A DNA stretch of 42,688 nucleotides from Sphingomonas yabuuchiae (GCF_001477495.1 NZ_LDTF01000020.1:1-42688); one strand, 5' to 3'. Shown: positions 26,104-34,016, counted from the first letter of the stretch. Made by a program: numbers and translations. The notes: a model not told the origin generated them from the letters alone.

Positions 26104-27389
26104 CAGGCAATTCCAATTCGCAGCGCGAGCGCCGCCAAGGTGATGAGCAGGACAGGCACGGTGAGCGTGACCCCGACCCGGAAATAATAGCCCCATCCGA
26201 TGCTGACGCCCTTCTGCCCCAGAACGTGCAGCCACAGCAGCGTCGCGAGCGAGCCGATCGGCGTCAGCTTGGGACCGAGGTCGCAGCCAATCACATTGGC
26301 GTAGATCATCGCTTCCTTGACCGCCCCGGTCGCCTGGCTGGCGTCGATCGACAGCGCACCCACCAGCACGGTCGGCATGTTGTTCATCACCGACGACAGA
26401 ACGGCCGCGATCACGCCCGTTCCCAGTGCCGCGCCCCACACCCCGCCTTGTGAGGTGCGATCGAGCAGCGCCGCCAGATGATCGGTAAGTCCAGCGTTCC
26501 GCAGGCCGTAGACGACCAGGTACATGCCCAGCGAAAAAATCACGACCTGCCAAGGCGCACCACTCAGCACCTTGCGCGTTCCGATCACATGGCCCCGCCC
26601 AGCGATCACCAACAGCAGGATCGCACCGGCAGCGGCGACGGCGCTGACTGGCACGCCGAGCGGTTCGAGTAGGAAGAAGCCGGCGAGCAGGAGCGCAAGG
26701 ACGATCCATCCGGCGCGGAAGGTTGCGGCGTCACGGATCGCGGCAGCGGGAGCGCGCAACGCGTCAACGTCGTAATCGTGCGGTATGTCGCGGCGGAAGA
26801 AGAGCAACAACGCGCCCAGCGTGGCGGCGATCGATACCAGATCGACCGGCACCATCACGGCCGCATAGTCACCGAAGCCGATCTTGAAAAAGTCGGCCGA
26901 CACGATGTTGACGAGGTTCGAGACGACCAGCGGCAGACTTGCGGTGTCGGCGATGAACCCCGCTGCCATGACGAACGCCAGCGTCGCCTTATCCTTGAAC
27001 CCCAGCGCGCGCAGCATGGCGATGACGATCGGTGTCAGGATCAACGCCGCGCCGTCATTGGCGAACAGCGCCGACACCGCCGCGCCGAGCAGCACGATCA
27101 GGACGAACAGCCGGCGACCATGCCCCCCGCCCCAGCGCGCGACATGCAAAGCCGCCCATTCGAAGAACCCGGCTTCATCAAGCAACAGACTGATGACGAT
27201 GATCGCGACGAACGCAGCGGTCGCGTTCCAGACGATGCCCCATACCACCGGCACGTCGGACAGGGTGACGACGCCCGCAAGCAGCGCCACGACGGCACCG
27301 CCCATCGCGCTCCACCCGATGCCGAGGCCCCTGGGTTGCCAGATGACGAGCGTGATCGTCGCGACGAAGATCAGCACGGCAAGAAGCAT
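26103..27389 (-). CDS. arsB: ArsB arsenite efflux permease
   Basis: 428 residues with about twelve membrane spans. Motifs of the ArsB/NhaD group: [15 protein letters not shown] near residue 110, [12 protein letters not shown] near 158 and [22 protein letters not shown] near 380. ArsB extrudes arsenite using the proton gradient, alone or with an ArsA ATPase; no arsA is present. The start overlaps the arsC stop (TGATG) and the stop overlaps the arsH start. Confidence 0.92.
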   Translation of the reverse strand: MLLAVLIFVATITLVIWQPRGLGIGWSAMGGAVVALLAGVVTLSDVPVVWGIVWNATAAFVAIIVISLLLDEAGFFEWAALHVARWGGGHGRRLFVLIVLLGAAVSALFANDGAALILTPIVIAMLRALGFKDKATLAFVMAAGFIADTASLPLVVSNLVNIVSADFFKIGFGDYAAVMVPVDLVSIAATLGALLLFFRRDIPHDYDVDALRAPAAAIRDAATFRAGWIVLALLLAGFFLLEPLGVPVSAVAAAGAILLLVIAGRGHVIGTRKVLSGAPWQVVIFSLGMYLVVYGLRNAGLTDHLAALLDRTSQGGVWGAALGTGVIAAVLSSVMNNMPTVLVGALSIDASQATGAVKEAMIYANVIGCDLGPKLTPIGSLATLLWLHVLGQKGVSIGWGYYFRVGVTLTVPVLLITLAALALRIGIA

Positions 27390-27832
27390 CAGGCGACGCG
27401 CTGGCCCGATGCATCGACCACCTGTTCGCCGTCTTCCTTGGCAAACGCGGCGAGCTGGCCGCTTGGCAGCAAATCGAGGACGGCTTCAGACGGGCGGCAC
27501 AGCTTCACGCCGAGCGGGGAGACGACCAGCGGCCGGTTGATGAGGATCGGATGCGCCATCATCGCATCGACCAGCGCGTCGTCGGACAGCGACGTGTCGC
27601 CCAGGCTCAGTTCCGCATAGGGCGTGCCTTTCTCGCGCAGCAGCTCACGCGGCGTCATGCCGGCGCGGTCGATCAGCGCGACCAGCAGCGCGCGCGAGGG
27701 CGGCGTTTTCAGATACTCGACCACGTGCGGCTCGATGCCGGCATTGCGGATCATTGCCAGCGTGTTGCGCGACGTGCCGCATTCGGGATTGTGGTAGATG
27801 ACGATATCGACGGCCGAGCCATTCGGTTTCAT
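27389..27832 (-). CDS. arsC: ArsC arsenate reductase, glutaredoxin-dependent
   Basis: 147 residues from ATG 27832 with AAAGGA upstream. The catalytic cysteine is Cys18 in [13 protein letters not shown], and [18 protein letters not shown] supplies the conserved basic residues of the R773-type reductase. It converts arsenate to arsenite for export by ArsB. It follows arsR by ten bases. Confidence 0.95.
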   Translation of the reverse strand: MKPNGSAVDIVIYHNPECGTSRNTLAMIRNAGIEPHVVEYLKTPPSRALLVALIDRAGMTPRELLREKGTPYAELSLGDTSLSDDALVDAMMAHPILINRPLVVSPLGVKLCRPSEAVLDLLPSGQLAAFAKEDGEQVVDASGQRVA

Positions 27833-27842
27833 AGGCGTCCTT

Positions 27843-28175
27843 TCAGCAACAGGGGGCGAGTTCGGCGACGAGCGGCGCGCACAGCTCCGCATTGCCCGCG
27901 CAGCAATCCTTGACGAGGAACAGCGTCAGCGCGCGCAGTCCGTCGAGATTGGCGCGGTAGATGATTGACCGGCTATGACGTTCGAAGCGGACCAGACCGG
28001 CGCGGGCGAGAATGCCAAGGTGCGCCGACATGGTGTTTTGCGGCACGTCGAGCTGACGGGCAATTTCGCCGGCTGGCAGCCCGGCAGGTTCGTGGCGGAC
28101 CAGCAGGCGGAACACATCCAGACGGGTTCCCTGCGCCAGCGCCCCGAGCGCAACGATAGCCGAATCACTTTCCAT
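27843..28175 (-). CDS. arsR: ArsR-family arsenic-responsive repressor
   Basis: 110 residues from ATG 28175. The winged helix reads EIARQLDVPQNTMSAHLGILARAGLV. There is no cysteine in the usual ELCVCDL position of the recognition helix. Cysteines cluster at the C-terminus instead (C91, C92, C99, C109, C110), as in ArsR proteins of the Acidithiobacillus type where a C-terminal triad binds arsenite. First gene of arsRCBH. A short A/T-rich stretch 5-30 bases upstream is the probable operator. Confidence 0.92.
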   Translation of the reverse strand: MESDSAIVALGALAQGTRLDVFRLLVRHEPAGLPAGEIARQLDVPQNTMSAHLGILARAGLVRFERHSRSIIYRANLDGLRALTLFLVKDCCAGNAELCAPLVAELAPCC

Positions 28176-28586
28176 GAATCCAGCATAATGGATATATTTA
28201 GTCCTGCAAACGGCTTTTATTCGCCCGACCGGCGCACGCTCGTAGCTACCGTATGCTGTGGTAACGGCATTCTTGCGCAGCATTATGGCATGGACAGGGA
28301 CCATGCGAACCTCGGCGGTTCACGACTAACCGCGTGCTATTGATTAATGCAGCATCGGACGTTGCATTAGCGCCGCGATATTGAAATTGTCCAATGTTCT
28401 GAGTGCCCATCTTCGGCCTTTGAGGGGCACCACTATCAGTCGGCTAAGTGACTGTTTTGGCTGGGTTTTTGTGCTTGCGTATGCGGCTCGCTCCCCCGGC
28501 TGTTCCCACATTTCATTCCGACTACAGCCGATCGATGGCGAACAGTGCCGGTCAAACGACCTTGCCTGATAGTCTCTCACGCTAGG
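28176..28586. other. Non-coding stretch between arsR and the AlpA-like gene
   Basis: The first 30 bases upstream of arsR are A/T-rich (around 28183-28202) and are the likely ars promoter and operator. The rest has short overlapping frames on both strands (for example 28344-28580 minus) without a ribosome site or recognisable domain. It may contain a decayed mobile-element remnant, but I could not identify ends or a transposase. Confidence 0.4.
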
Positions 28587-28841
28587 TCAAAGGTCGAGGT
28601 CTATCTGCTCCGGGTGGATGTATGGCGGTGCCACGACATAGCCCTCAGCTGCCAAGCGCTGCAGCGACTCCACGTGCACCAGCCGTCGCCGACCGATCTT
28701 GACGGTGGTGATCTGACCGGCCGCGACCAACTCATAGAAGCGAGTTCGTCCGATGCTGATCATAGTAAGCGCCACCTTCACCGTGACGGTAAGAGGTTGC
28801 CGTAGAGTAAGGGCGCGAGCTGGCTCCCGAATGTCCTTCAT
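28587..28841 (-). CDS. AlpA/excisionase-family helix-turn-helix protein
   Basis: 84 residues from ATG 28841, with AGGAG eight bases upstream. After a short N-terminal arm the MerR-like helix-turn-helix reads ALTMISIGRTRFYELVAAGQITTVKIGRRRLVHVESLQRLAA, the pattern of AlpA and excisionase proteins that bind direct repeats at island or prophage ends. A C-terminal tail (YIHPEQIDLDL) follows. No integrase is visible nearby, so it may be an orphan or serve a recombinase elsewhere. Confidence 0.82.
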   Translation of the reverse strand: MKDIREPARALTLRQPLTVTVKVALTMISIGRTRFYELVAAGQITTVKIGRRRLVHVESLQRLAAEGYVVAPPYIHPEQIDLDL

Positions 28842-28966
28842 TTCCCAGTCTCCTAGCAGGGAGGCTGGTGGGCTCTTCGACGCGTGTAACATAGGCCGGT
28901 TCGACGGCGAACAACAAGTCACCTAGAGGCTCGCGTCTGCATGCTACGTGATCCCGATCGACTACG

Positions 28967-29037
28967 AATATTGCGATATTTGTCAATAACTTGGTCAGTG
29001 GGATCGGTTGGGATCAAAAACTAGTCGCTTGGGATCA
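28967..29037. promoter_or_regulatory. Palindrome and GGGATC iterations upstream of the AlpA-like gene
   Basis: AATAT (28967-28971) and ATATT (28976-28980) form a palindrome beside a TTGACA-like box on the minus strand (28981-28986). Three GGGATC copies follow at 29000-29005, 29010-29015 and 29031-29036, spaced 10 and 21 bases apart, which is one and two helical turns. Two sit in the longer match TTGGGATCA. Such phased repeats are typical of excisionase binding or attachment arms. Confidence 0.45.
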
Positions 29038-29423
29038 GCATGCGGGCGCACTCAGAGTGGCGGAAATGCGCCATTCTCTACAAGTGAAGCTTGCGTTCGG
29101 TGTGTATGCATTCCGAACCAGCATACGAGCTTTGCAGCATCGGCAGGCCTAGGTGAGCAGAATTTGATTCGCCTATTCGATAGGGATCTGCCGCCGATAG
29201 GCGGGCAAGAACAAAACCCTGATGCACGTCTTCACGATCAAAGCGAAAGCCGCAATCCAGCCCGATGGCGAACGAGACGGCCGATTCCGTATGCCTTGCC
29301 TAGAGCCTGCTGGCGTAGCGAAGATGATCCGCTACTGTAAGGACTTCTTCTGAAGGCGGCACTTTTCCGCGTCTCGGCACTGAAGGCATTGTACCCTAGC
29401 GCACGCCTTGGCACACGTTCGGC
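29038..29423. other. Non-coding stretch before the endonuclease-fold lipoprotein gene
   Basis: About 385 bases with no convincing gene. A 110-codon frame at 29008-29340 (plus) lacks a ribosome site, has no recognisable motif and reads like background. The promoter of the gene at 29424 should lie here, but I see no clear boxes. Confidence 0.4.
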
Positions 29424-30338
29424 ATGACCATTCGCTCTGCCCTTATCGCAGCATCGCTTGCCGTTCTGGCGTCCTGCACCGTCCCGCAGGTCGCTCCCCA
29501 TGAAAGCGCCGACGGCGCGGTCGCAACCCGCCCACTCAAGATCGCGTCCTGGAATCTGGAGTTCTTGGCGGAGAAAGACGGCGCAGGATGCGAGCCGCGA
29601 ACCGACGCGGATTATGCGGCCATGCGTCAGATCGTGGACACGCTTGATGCCGACGTGATCGCTTTCCAAGAGGCGGAGAATGAGGCGGCGGCGGCGCGGG
29701 TAATCGATCCGAGGCGCTACACGATCGTGATGGAGAAGCGCCCGGGTGCTGCGTCGGGCAGTTGCGGGGGCAAGCACCCTGAGCAGCAATTTATCCGTCA
29801 GGCCGTCGGGTTCGCGATCAGGAAGGGCATCGCGTTCGACCGCAATCCGGACGTCACGGCGCTACAACTGGGCAATCCGCAGTTGCGTTCGGGGGTCGAC
29901 GTTCGAGTGCGGGCGCCGGGACACAAGCCCACACGGTTGCTCGCGGTCCATCTGAAGTCTGGCTGCTTTCAAGGCGATCGCGCTCAGGCTTGCGGCGTCC
30001 TTCAACAGCAGGTGCCGGTGTTGGAGGATTGGATCGACCGAGCGGCTGTCGGGTCCGATCGGTTCATCGTCCTGGGGGACTGGAACCGTCGCCTAGCCGA
30101 GGCTGGCGATGCAGTTTGGACCGAACTGGACGATGGCAATCCCGCCAACGCCGATCTGCGGCTGGCCGATGAAGGTGTGACGCCCCGTTGCGATCCTCGG
30201 TATCGCTCATTCATCGATCACATTGTCTTTGATCGTCGGGCGGCGGGACAGGCAAGCGGATTTGTCGAGACGACCTATGCGCCGGGCCAGAAGCATCTGT
30301 CGGATCACTGTCCGGTCAGCGCGCTCCTTTCGGGTTAA
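29424..30338 (+). CDS. Endonuclease/exonuclease/phosphatase-family lipoprotein
   Basis: 304 residues with lipobox VLASC (Cys18). The EEP fold is complete: ASWNLEFL, AFQEAEN, LLAVHLKSGC, VLGDWNRR and LSDHCPVS supply the Asn, Glu, His, Asp-Asn and Asp-His active residues. Extra cysteines (GAGCEP, GSCGGK, SGCFQG, QACGV, PRCDP) could form disulfides, fitting an exported enzyme. Substrate unknown; a nuclease or phosphodiesterase of the cell surface is likely. It borders the repeat-separated gene array. Confidence 0.88.
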   Translation: MTIRSALIAASLAVLASCTVPQVAPHESADGAVATRPLKIASWNLEFLAEKDGAGCEPRTDADYAAMRQIVDTLDADVIAFQEAENEAAAARVIDPRRYTIVMEKRPGAASGSCGGKHPEQQFIRQAVGFAIRKGIAFDRNPDVTALQLGNPQLRSGVDVRVRAPGHKPTRLLAVHLKSGCFQGDRAQACGVLQQQVPVLEDWIDRAAVGSDRFIVLGDWNRRLAEAGDAVWTELDDGNPANADLRLADEGVTPRCDPRYRSFIDHIVFDRRAAGQASGFVETTYAPGQKHLSDHCPVSALLSG

Positions 30339-30406
30339 GTTAACAGAGCCTCCCGGTCGCCATAGCTGACGACATCTGGGAGGTGGTGAATGGCGAGTTT
30401 GGGTGG

Positions 30407-30805
30407 TTAGGGGACATTTTTTCGCATCCAGCCCGGCTCGACTTGTCTCGCTTTAGTGACGTGCTTCAGGCCCACGCTTGGCCTGCCAAACGCAAAACCC
30501 GACACTACTCCGTCGACGTGAGCCTCATAGAACAGGTGCTCGGGAGGAACGTTGGAGTCCGCACCTCTATAGCCGGGGAGAACCATACCGTCTGGCAGAT
30601 CGGCCGTGACCCCGCCATCGCATGCGACTGGAAACATCATCGGACGCTGCTCGTAACCAGCGAAGATCAGGACCATGCCACTAAAGCGCTCGCCTCTCTG
30701 CAATTCGGCAGCGTGCCAGCACGGTGATAAAGTCGTTCGGTACGAGCCGCAGGCTGGAAGCGCCGCAAACGCGAGCGATGCTAGTAGTGGGTGAGCGAAC
30801 CGCAT
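30407..30805 (-). CDS. Small hypothetical lipoprotein, 132 aa
   Basis: From MRFAHPLLASLAFAALPACGS the protein has a lipoprotein signal with Cys19. The mature part is beta-rich with cysteines in SPCWHA and VACDGG. A plus-strand frame over the same bases (30383-30727) lacks any signal and is less likely. First member of the array; it precedes the first hairpin repeat. No family recognised. Confidence 0.6.
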   Translation of the reverse strand: MRFAHPLLASLAFAALPACGSYRTTLSPCWHAAELQRGERFSGMVLIFAGYEQRPMMFPVACDGGVTADLPDGMVLPGYRGADSNVPPEHLFYEAHVDGVVSGFAFGRPSVGLKHVTKARQVEPGWMRKNVP

Positions 30806-30830
30806 AGCCTGACCATACATACGGCTTGTA

Positions 30831-30855
30831 TGTCCGCAATTGGAGCAAAGCGGAC
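30831..30855 (+). repeat. Array hairpin repeat, copy 1
   Basis: GTCCGC (30832-30837) pairs with GCGGAC (30850-30855) around a 12-base centre, AATTGGAGCAAA. Arms match the consensus exactly. Confidence 0.75.
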
Positions 30856-30878
30856 GTCCAATCGCCGAGTGAACGCCA

Positions 30879-31259
30879 TTAATTTGCGGGGCGTAACTGT
30901 TCGGCTCGGATCATCGGCTTTCCCGTCGCACCGTTTGGAATAACCTCTCCGGACAGATAAACGACCTGCTGGACGTTTCCGTTCTGATCAGCAGGCGCGG
31001 TTTGCACTATGCGATTATAGGCCTGCTCGGCAGCCGCCGCCGGAACGCCGAAACCAACGCTGGGACAATTGCGGCCCGAGACTGAGGCTCCGCACTCGAT
31101 ACAGCCATCGCCCGGCTTGTGGGCGAAGAGCACCGCTGTGCCTTCCACCTTGTCGCCGACCGACACCGACCAGCACTGGTCCGCAGCTATTTGGACGGTG
31201 CGCGACGCACACGATGAAAGCGTAACGACACCGATCACTAGAGGAAGAAGAAAGCGCAC
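30879..31259 (-). CDS. Small hypothetical lipoprotein, 126 aa
   Basis: GTG start at 31259 with GAAG eight bases upstream; the signal VRFLLPLVIGVVTLSSCAS gives a lipobox Cys. Mature part has paired cysteines (DQCWSV, DGCIECGAS, RNCPSV). The extra in-frame codons to 31340 run through repeat copy 2 and are not credible. It occupies the whole interval between repeat copies 1 and 2. No family recognised. Confidence 0.65.
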   Translation of the reverse strand: MRFLLPLVIGVVTLSSCASRTVQIAADQCWSVSVGDKVEGTAVLFAHKPGDGCIECGASVSGRNCPSVGFGVPAAAAEQAYNRIVQTAPADQNGNVQQVVYLSGEVIPNGATGKPMIRAEQLRPAN

Positions 31260-31280
31260 AGCTGCATCTTCACCAAACAG

Positions 31281-31317
31281 GCGAATGTCCGCAAGTGGGT
31301 GGATTGCGGACATTCGC
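31281..31317 (+). repeat. Array hairpin repeat, copy 2 (perfect 14-bp stem)
   Basis: GCGAATGTCCGCAA (31281-31294) is an exact inverted repeat of TTGCGGACATTCGC (31304-31317) around a 9-base loop. The strongest hairpin of the array. Confidence 0.85.
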
Positions 31318-31338
31318 GAGGCAAGCCAATATGGACTC

Positions 31339-31737
31339 ATGCCGACCTATAAAGCGATTGATATTGGAGTTGCTCTTCGGGCAGTCGACAGTGACCTGAT
31401 CGCGTTTGAGTGGAAAACGAACGGCATAAATGCGGTCTTCATCTTGCCGGATGATGACGCCCGCGCTCTGCGCGTTTCGTTCGACCGCCCCTGTATCGTG
31501 CGCCTGTCTGACGAGATGGCGGTGAGCACAGAAGAAGAGGACACGCCGAACGAAGGCTTGATTCCTAACCACTTCGCATACCGGATTGAAGGCGCTCGCT
31601 TTAGCCGCTCGCAATCTGAAGCCTGGAAGGAAGTCTTCGGGCCGGTAACTCACTTTCAGTTTGTAACTGGATGGGGATGCATGGACGTCCTGAGCGGCGG
31701 CTCGCCCTCTTTTTTGGTTATCCCTTGGCCATCTTGA
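31339..31737 (+). CDS. Hypothetical protein, 132 aa
   Basis: MPTYKAIDIGVALRAVDSD start, no signal or membrane span, acidic (STEEEDTPNEG), compact alpha/beta pattern with aromatic-rich strands (HFQFVTGWGCMDVL). Size and composition resemble orphan immunity proteins of toxin systems, but no family is recognised. Its stop touches repeat copy 3. Confidence 0.6.
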   Translation: MPTYKAIDIGVALRAVDSDLIAFEWKTNGINAVFILPDDDARALRVSFDRPCIVRLSDEMAVSTEEEDTPNEGLIPNHFAYRIEGARFSRSQSEAWKEVFGPVTHFQFVTGWGCMDVLSGGSPSFLVIPWPS

Positions 31738-31763
31738 ATGTCCGCAACTGGGCGTGAGCGGCC
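31738..31763 (+). repeat. Array hairpin repeat, copy 3
   Basis: GTCCGC (31740-31745) pairs imperfectly with GCGGCC (31758-31763); centre AACTGGGCGTGA. A second, weaker hairpin (TCTGCTAT with ATAGCTGA) follows at about 31766-31787. Confidence 0.7.
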
Positions 31764-31834
31764 TGTCTGCTATTGGTGGATAGCTGACGTGCGGCTTGCA
31801 CTGATGCGCGGTCGATGCTCTACGCAGCGTCCTT

Positions 31835-32326
31835 ATGGACCTCCGTCGCCAAGGCTTCTTTGAAGGCGCGAAAGCGCGGGACATGGTAATCGGCTGGGGA
31901 ATCCTCGGAGTGCCAATTGCCACATTGTTGTTGCTTGGCGCACTCTTCTTAAAGGCCGAGCCAATACCTCGTCAGCAGGTGATCGGTTGTTATACAGCGG
32001 CGGGTGCACCCACACTACACATCCGCTTTGATGCCATATATGTCGGAAATAATCGTCAGGGTTCTTTCACTTACATCGCAGAGCCATACAAGGCCGGTTA
32101 CCATTTGGCGGTCAATCCAGCATTGGGATTACATCCGATCAGCGCGGGCGGCTATGAGTTTTTGCCTGATCGCGGCATCGGTTATTTCTGGGAACTACTC
32201 CCTAATGGAACGGCTTCGCGTATGCGAGCCCCCAGCGATTATAGCGGTCGCTTTGAGATTATCGCTGCGGATGGAACCTCGGTCGTATACAGCCGAGCCG
32301 ATGCGGCGGCCAAGTGTGGCCCATAG
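31835..32326 (+). CDS. Hypothetical single-span membrane protein, 163 aa
   Basis: One hydrophobic span near the N-terminus (MVIGWGILGVPIATLLLLGALFL, residues 17-39), then a soluble domain with beta pattern (LHIRFDAIYVGNNRQGSFTYI, GYEFLPDRGIGYFWELL) and two cysteines. A second ATG at 31883 is possible. It lies between repeat copies 3 and 4; the stop is one base from copy 4. No family recognised. Confidence 0.65.
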   Translation: MDLRRQGFFEGAKARDMVIGWGILGVPIATLLLLGALFLKAEPIPRQQVIGCYTAAGAPTLHIRFDAIYVGNNRQGSFTYIAEPYKAGYHLAVNPALGLHPISAGGYEFLPDRGIGYFWELLPNGTASRMRAPSDYSGRFEIIAADGTSVVYSRADAAAKCGP

Positions 32327-32327
32327 G

Positions 32328-32358
32328 ATCCGCAAGTGGGCGAGAGCGGACCGTCCGC
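32328..32358 (+). repeat. Array hairpin repeat, copy 4
   Basis: ATCCGC pairs with GCGGAC (32346-32351) with one mismatch; centre AAGTGGGCGAGA is the consensus. GTCCGC follows immediately (32353-32358), forming an additional GCGGAC-C-GTCCGC palindrome as in copy 7. Confidence 0.75.
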
Positions 32359-32367
32359 GATGGGTGG

Positions 32368-32823
32368 TTACCTGCCGTTACCGTCGAGCAGCGCTTTGAT
32401 CTCGCTCACTGCACCGACAAGGTCTCCAGCGGGTAGAACGATCACATCGCTCGGTATCGGCTCGAAGCCCATCTTTGGTCCAAGGTTGCGATGAGGTTTA
32501 AGTTTAAGCTGAGCGTCATAACGGTCGATGCCGACCCGAATTGCATCTGTCATGAACGCCTTGAAGCTGCGGACGCCCGCCGCCCTGATAAAGGGCTGAA
32601 AAAGGCCTTTCCATTGGTCTCGGGTAGGGTGAGCGATCACTTTCTCCGACGCCTTTAATGCTTCTCCGATCGCCATCGCCACATCATCATTTGGCGTAGT
32701 CATCATCAAGGGGCGAGGATCGACTTCCAGGCCGAGACCCATCGATGTTCGAACGAGATAGCCGATAATCAGCTTATCCTTCACACGATAGGAGACGGCG
32801 GATTGCTTCATCGAGACGAGCAT
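32368..32823 (-). CDS. Hypothetical protein, 151 aa
   Basis: Soluble alpha/beta protein (YRVKDKLIIGYLVRTSMGLGLEV at the start, DLVGAVSEIKALL at the end). A start at 32811 (MKQSAVSYRV) is equally possible. The pattern recalls small immunity proteins of contact-dependent inhibition systems, but that is only a resemblance. It fills the interval between repeat copies 4 and 5 on the minus strand, its stop ten bases from copy 4. Confidence 0.6.
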   Translation of the reverse strand: MLVSMKQSAVSYRVKDKLIIGYLVRTSMGLGLEVDPRPLMMTTPNDDVAMAIGEALKASEKVIAHPTRDQWKGLFQPFIRAAGVRSFKAFMTDAIRVGIDRYDAQLKLKPHRNLGPKMGFEPIPSDVIVLPAGDLVGAVSEIKALLDGNGR

Positions 32824-32838
32824 ATAAGCGTAATCAAA

Positions 32839-32862
32839 GGCCGCAAGTGGGCGATAACGGAC
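32839..32862 (+). repeat. Array hairpin repeat, copy 5
   Basis: GGCCGC (32839-32844) and CGGAC (32858-32862) around AAGTGGGCGATAA. Arms degenerate, centre well conserved. Confidence 0.65.
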
Positions 32863-32901
32863 ACTTTATGCGAGTGCCATCCGCGTCTATCGAGATCGGC
32901 T

Positions 32902-33222
32902 ATGATGGAGGCTCACTTGGCGACGGTGAACATAGCCGGCGGTCTCGCGTGGGAAGCGCTGATGGCCACAATCGGCGACCAGCTACTCGTGGGGTTCGGC
33001 AGCTTTGAAAATTTGGGACAGCTCGAGGAGGCGCTCTACATAGCGCTTGAGAGGGACGGCCCGTCGGAGATCATTCACACCGGGGCACTTGCCGTCACGA
33101 GTGACCAACTGGCCTTATACCTCGACGTGCTCGCATCCGCAGCCGAAGGGGAGCCGTTAAAAGTTAGCTTCATGGCCGAAGCGGTGGGAGCATTGCTGAC
33201 CCGGCATCATCAGCAGGATTAA
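32902..33222 (+). CDS. Hypothetical protein, 106 aa
   Basis: Begins MMEAHLATVNIAGGLAWEALM; either of two adjacent ATG codons may be used. Soluble, alpha/beta, acidic, no cysteines (LGQLEEALYIALERDGPSEIIHTG). Size and acidity fit immunity-like or antitoxin-like proteins but no motif is diagnostic. Lies between copies 5 and 6. Confidence 0.55.
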   Translation: MMEAHLATVNIAGGLAWEALMATIGDQLLVGFGSFENLGQLEEALYIALERDGPSEIIHTGALAVTSDQLALYLDVLASAAEGEPLKVSFMAEAVGALLTRHHQQD

Positions 33223-33240
33223 GCTAAAACCGGCACGTGG

Positions 33241-33266
33241 CGTCCGCAAGTGGGGCGTGAGCCGCC
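33241..33266 (+). repeat. Array hairpin repeat, copy 6
   Basis: GTCCGC (33242-33247) with degenerate partner GCCGCC; centre AAGTGGGGCGTGA. Distal arm has decayed. Confidence 0.65.
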
Positions 33267-33271
33267 ATTCG

Positions 33272-33499
33272 TCAGTCCCAACGCAGGAGATTGGCGGCTG
33301 CCCTCCGCTTTGGAGAACATAATTCATCCCCGATGTACATCCAGACTATCCGCCCATCTTCTTCTGAATATCTAGCCATGCACGTATTAGCGACAATTGC
33401 TCTGTCGTATGTTACGGTCGCTATATTATAACCCGCAGCAAATGCCGCGATAGAAGAAACTATTATTACTGCGAAAAACGTGAGGATGCATCGTCTCAT
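33272..33499 (-). CDS. Small membrane-anchored hypothetical protein, 75 aa
   Basis: MRRCILTFFAVIIVSSIAAFAAGYN is a signal or anchor; GAGGAGATAAAG stands just before the ATG. The tail contains two further cysteines (NTCMAR, ELCSPK). The gene is unusually A/T-rich for this genome, which points to recent acquisition. Fills the interval between copies 6 and 7. Confidence 0.65.
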   Translation of the reverse strand: MRRCILTFFAVIIVSSIAAFAAGYNIATVTYDRAIVANTCMARYSEEDGRIVWMYIGDELCSPKRRAAANLLRWD

Positions 33500-33527
33500 C
33501 TTTATCTCCTCGTGGGCGCAGCGAAAT

Positions 33528-33575
33528 GTCTGCTCTCGGGCGTTAGCGGACCGTCCGCTTTTGTAGATAGCAGAC
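33528..33575 (+). repeat. Array hairpin repeat, copy 7 (full-length, nested)
   Basis: Outer arms GTCTGC (33528-33533) and GCAGAC (33570-33575) are exact complements; inner arms GCGGAC (33546-33551) and GTCCGC (33553-33558) are also exact. Shows that the full unit is about 50 bases with two halves. Confidence 0.8.
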
Positions 33576-33576
33576 C

Positions 33577-33912
33577 TTACGGGATGCCCGGCGAGCGATC
33601 CGCGTCCGTGCCCCGGCGCACACGAAACATAGAGAAGCCAGCTCGCTTGACCGCTTTCTGCACCTTAGCGACACATCGGTGGGGCGTGTGACTATCCTTC
33701 AGTATCTCAATCCCAGCCGATGCGTTGTAGTTTTGCCGCAACGTCTCGGTAAGCTGGTCGGCGTCCTCTCCGACATCGGTCATGAAAAACGTGCATCGTC
33801 CACGATCCGTGGCGATCCACACGACATAGCTATGAGAGAAGTCCATCGTGTCTGTCGAGGAGCCGGTCGCGACTTGAGCGGCAGAGGCGAGCAGAGCGAA
33901 CGCAAGGGACAT
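33577..33912 (-). CDS. Hypothetical secreted protein, 111 aa
   Basis: From MSLAFALLASAAQVATGSS there is a short signal peptide. The mature part (SYVVWIATDRGRCTFFMTDVG) contains a beta hairpin then a helix (DQLTETLRQNY), with two cysteines. Possible dimeric alpha-beta fold. Stop is one base from copy 7. The longer frame to 34002 runs through copy 8 and is rejected. Confidence 0.6.
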   Translation of the reverse strand: MSLAFALLASAAQVATGSSTDTMDFSHSYVVWIATDRGRCTFFMTDVGEDADQLTETLRQNYNASAGIEILKDSHTPHRCVAKVQKAVKRAGFSMFRVRRGTDADRSPGIP

Positions 33913-33938
33913 GAGGGGCAATCTGCCATGCGGCCCGG

Positions 33939-33991
33939 ATGTCGGCAATTGGGCAGCAGCCGCTTGTCTGCTTGGGGTTGTTGGCAGACAT
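33939..33991 (+). repeat. Array hairpin repeat, copy 8 (full-length)
   Basis: ATGTCGGC at the left; the right half has GTCTGC (33966-33971) paired exactly with GCAGAC (33984-33989). Centre of the left half is AATTGGGCAGCA. Confidence 0.75.
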
Positions 33992-34016
33992 CCCTCCGGC
34001 AAGGTAAGAGTGGGCC

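Noticed and set aside
28344..28580. Transposase remnant next to the ars operon
   Set aside because: No terminal repeats, catalytic motif or family resemblance could be shown.
29008..29340. 110-residue plus-strand frame
   Set aside because: No ribosome site, no motif, composition like non-coding DNA, and it starts in the GGGATC repeat region.
20701..30338. The two endonuclease/phosphatase-fold genes as a duplicated pair
   Set aside because: They share only family motifs; one has three membrane spans and the other is a lipoprotein, and they lie far apart.
30383..30727. 114-residue plus-strand frame
   Set aside because: Overlaps a minus-strand gene that has a proper lipoprotein signal; the plus frame has no supporting feature.
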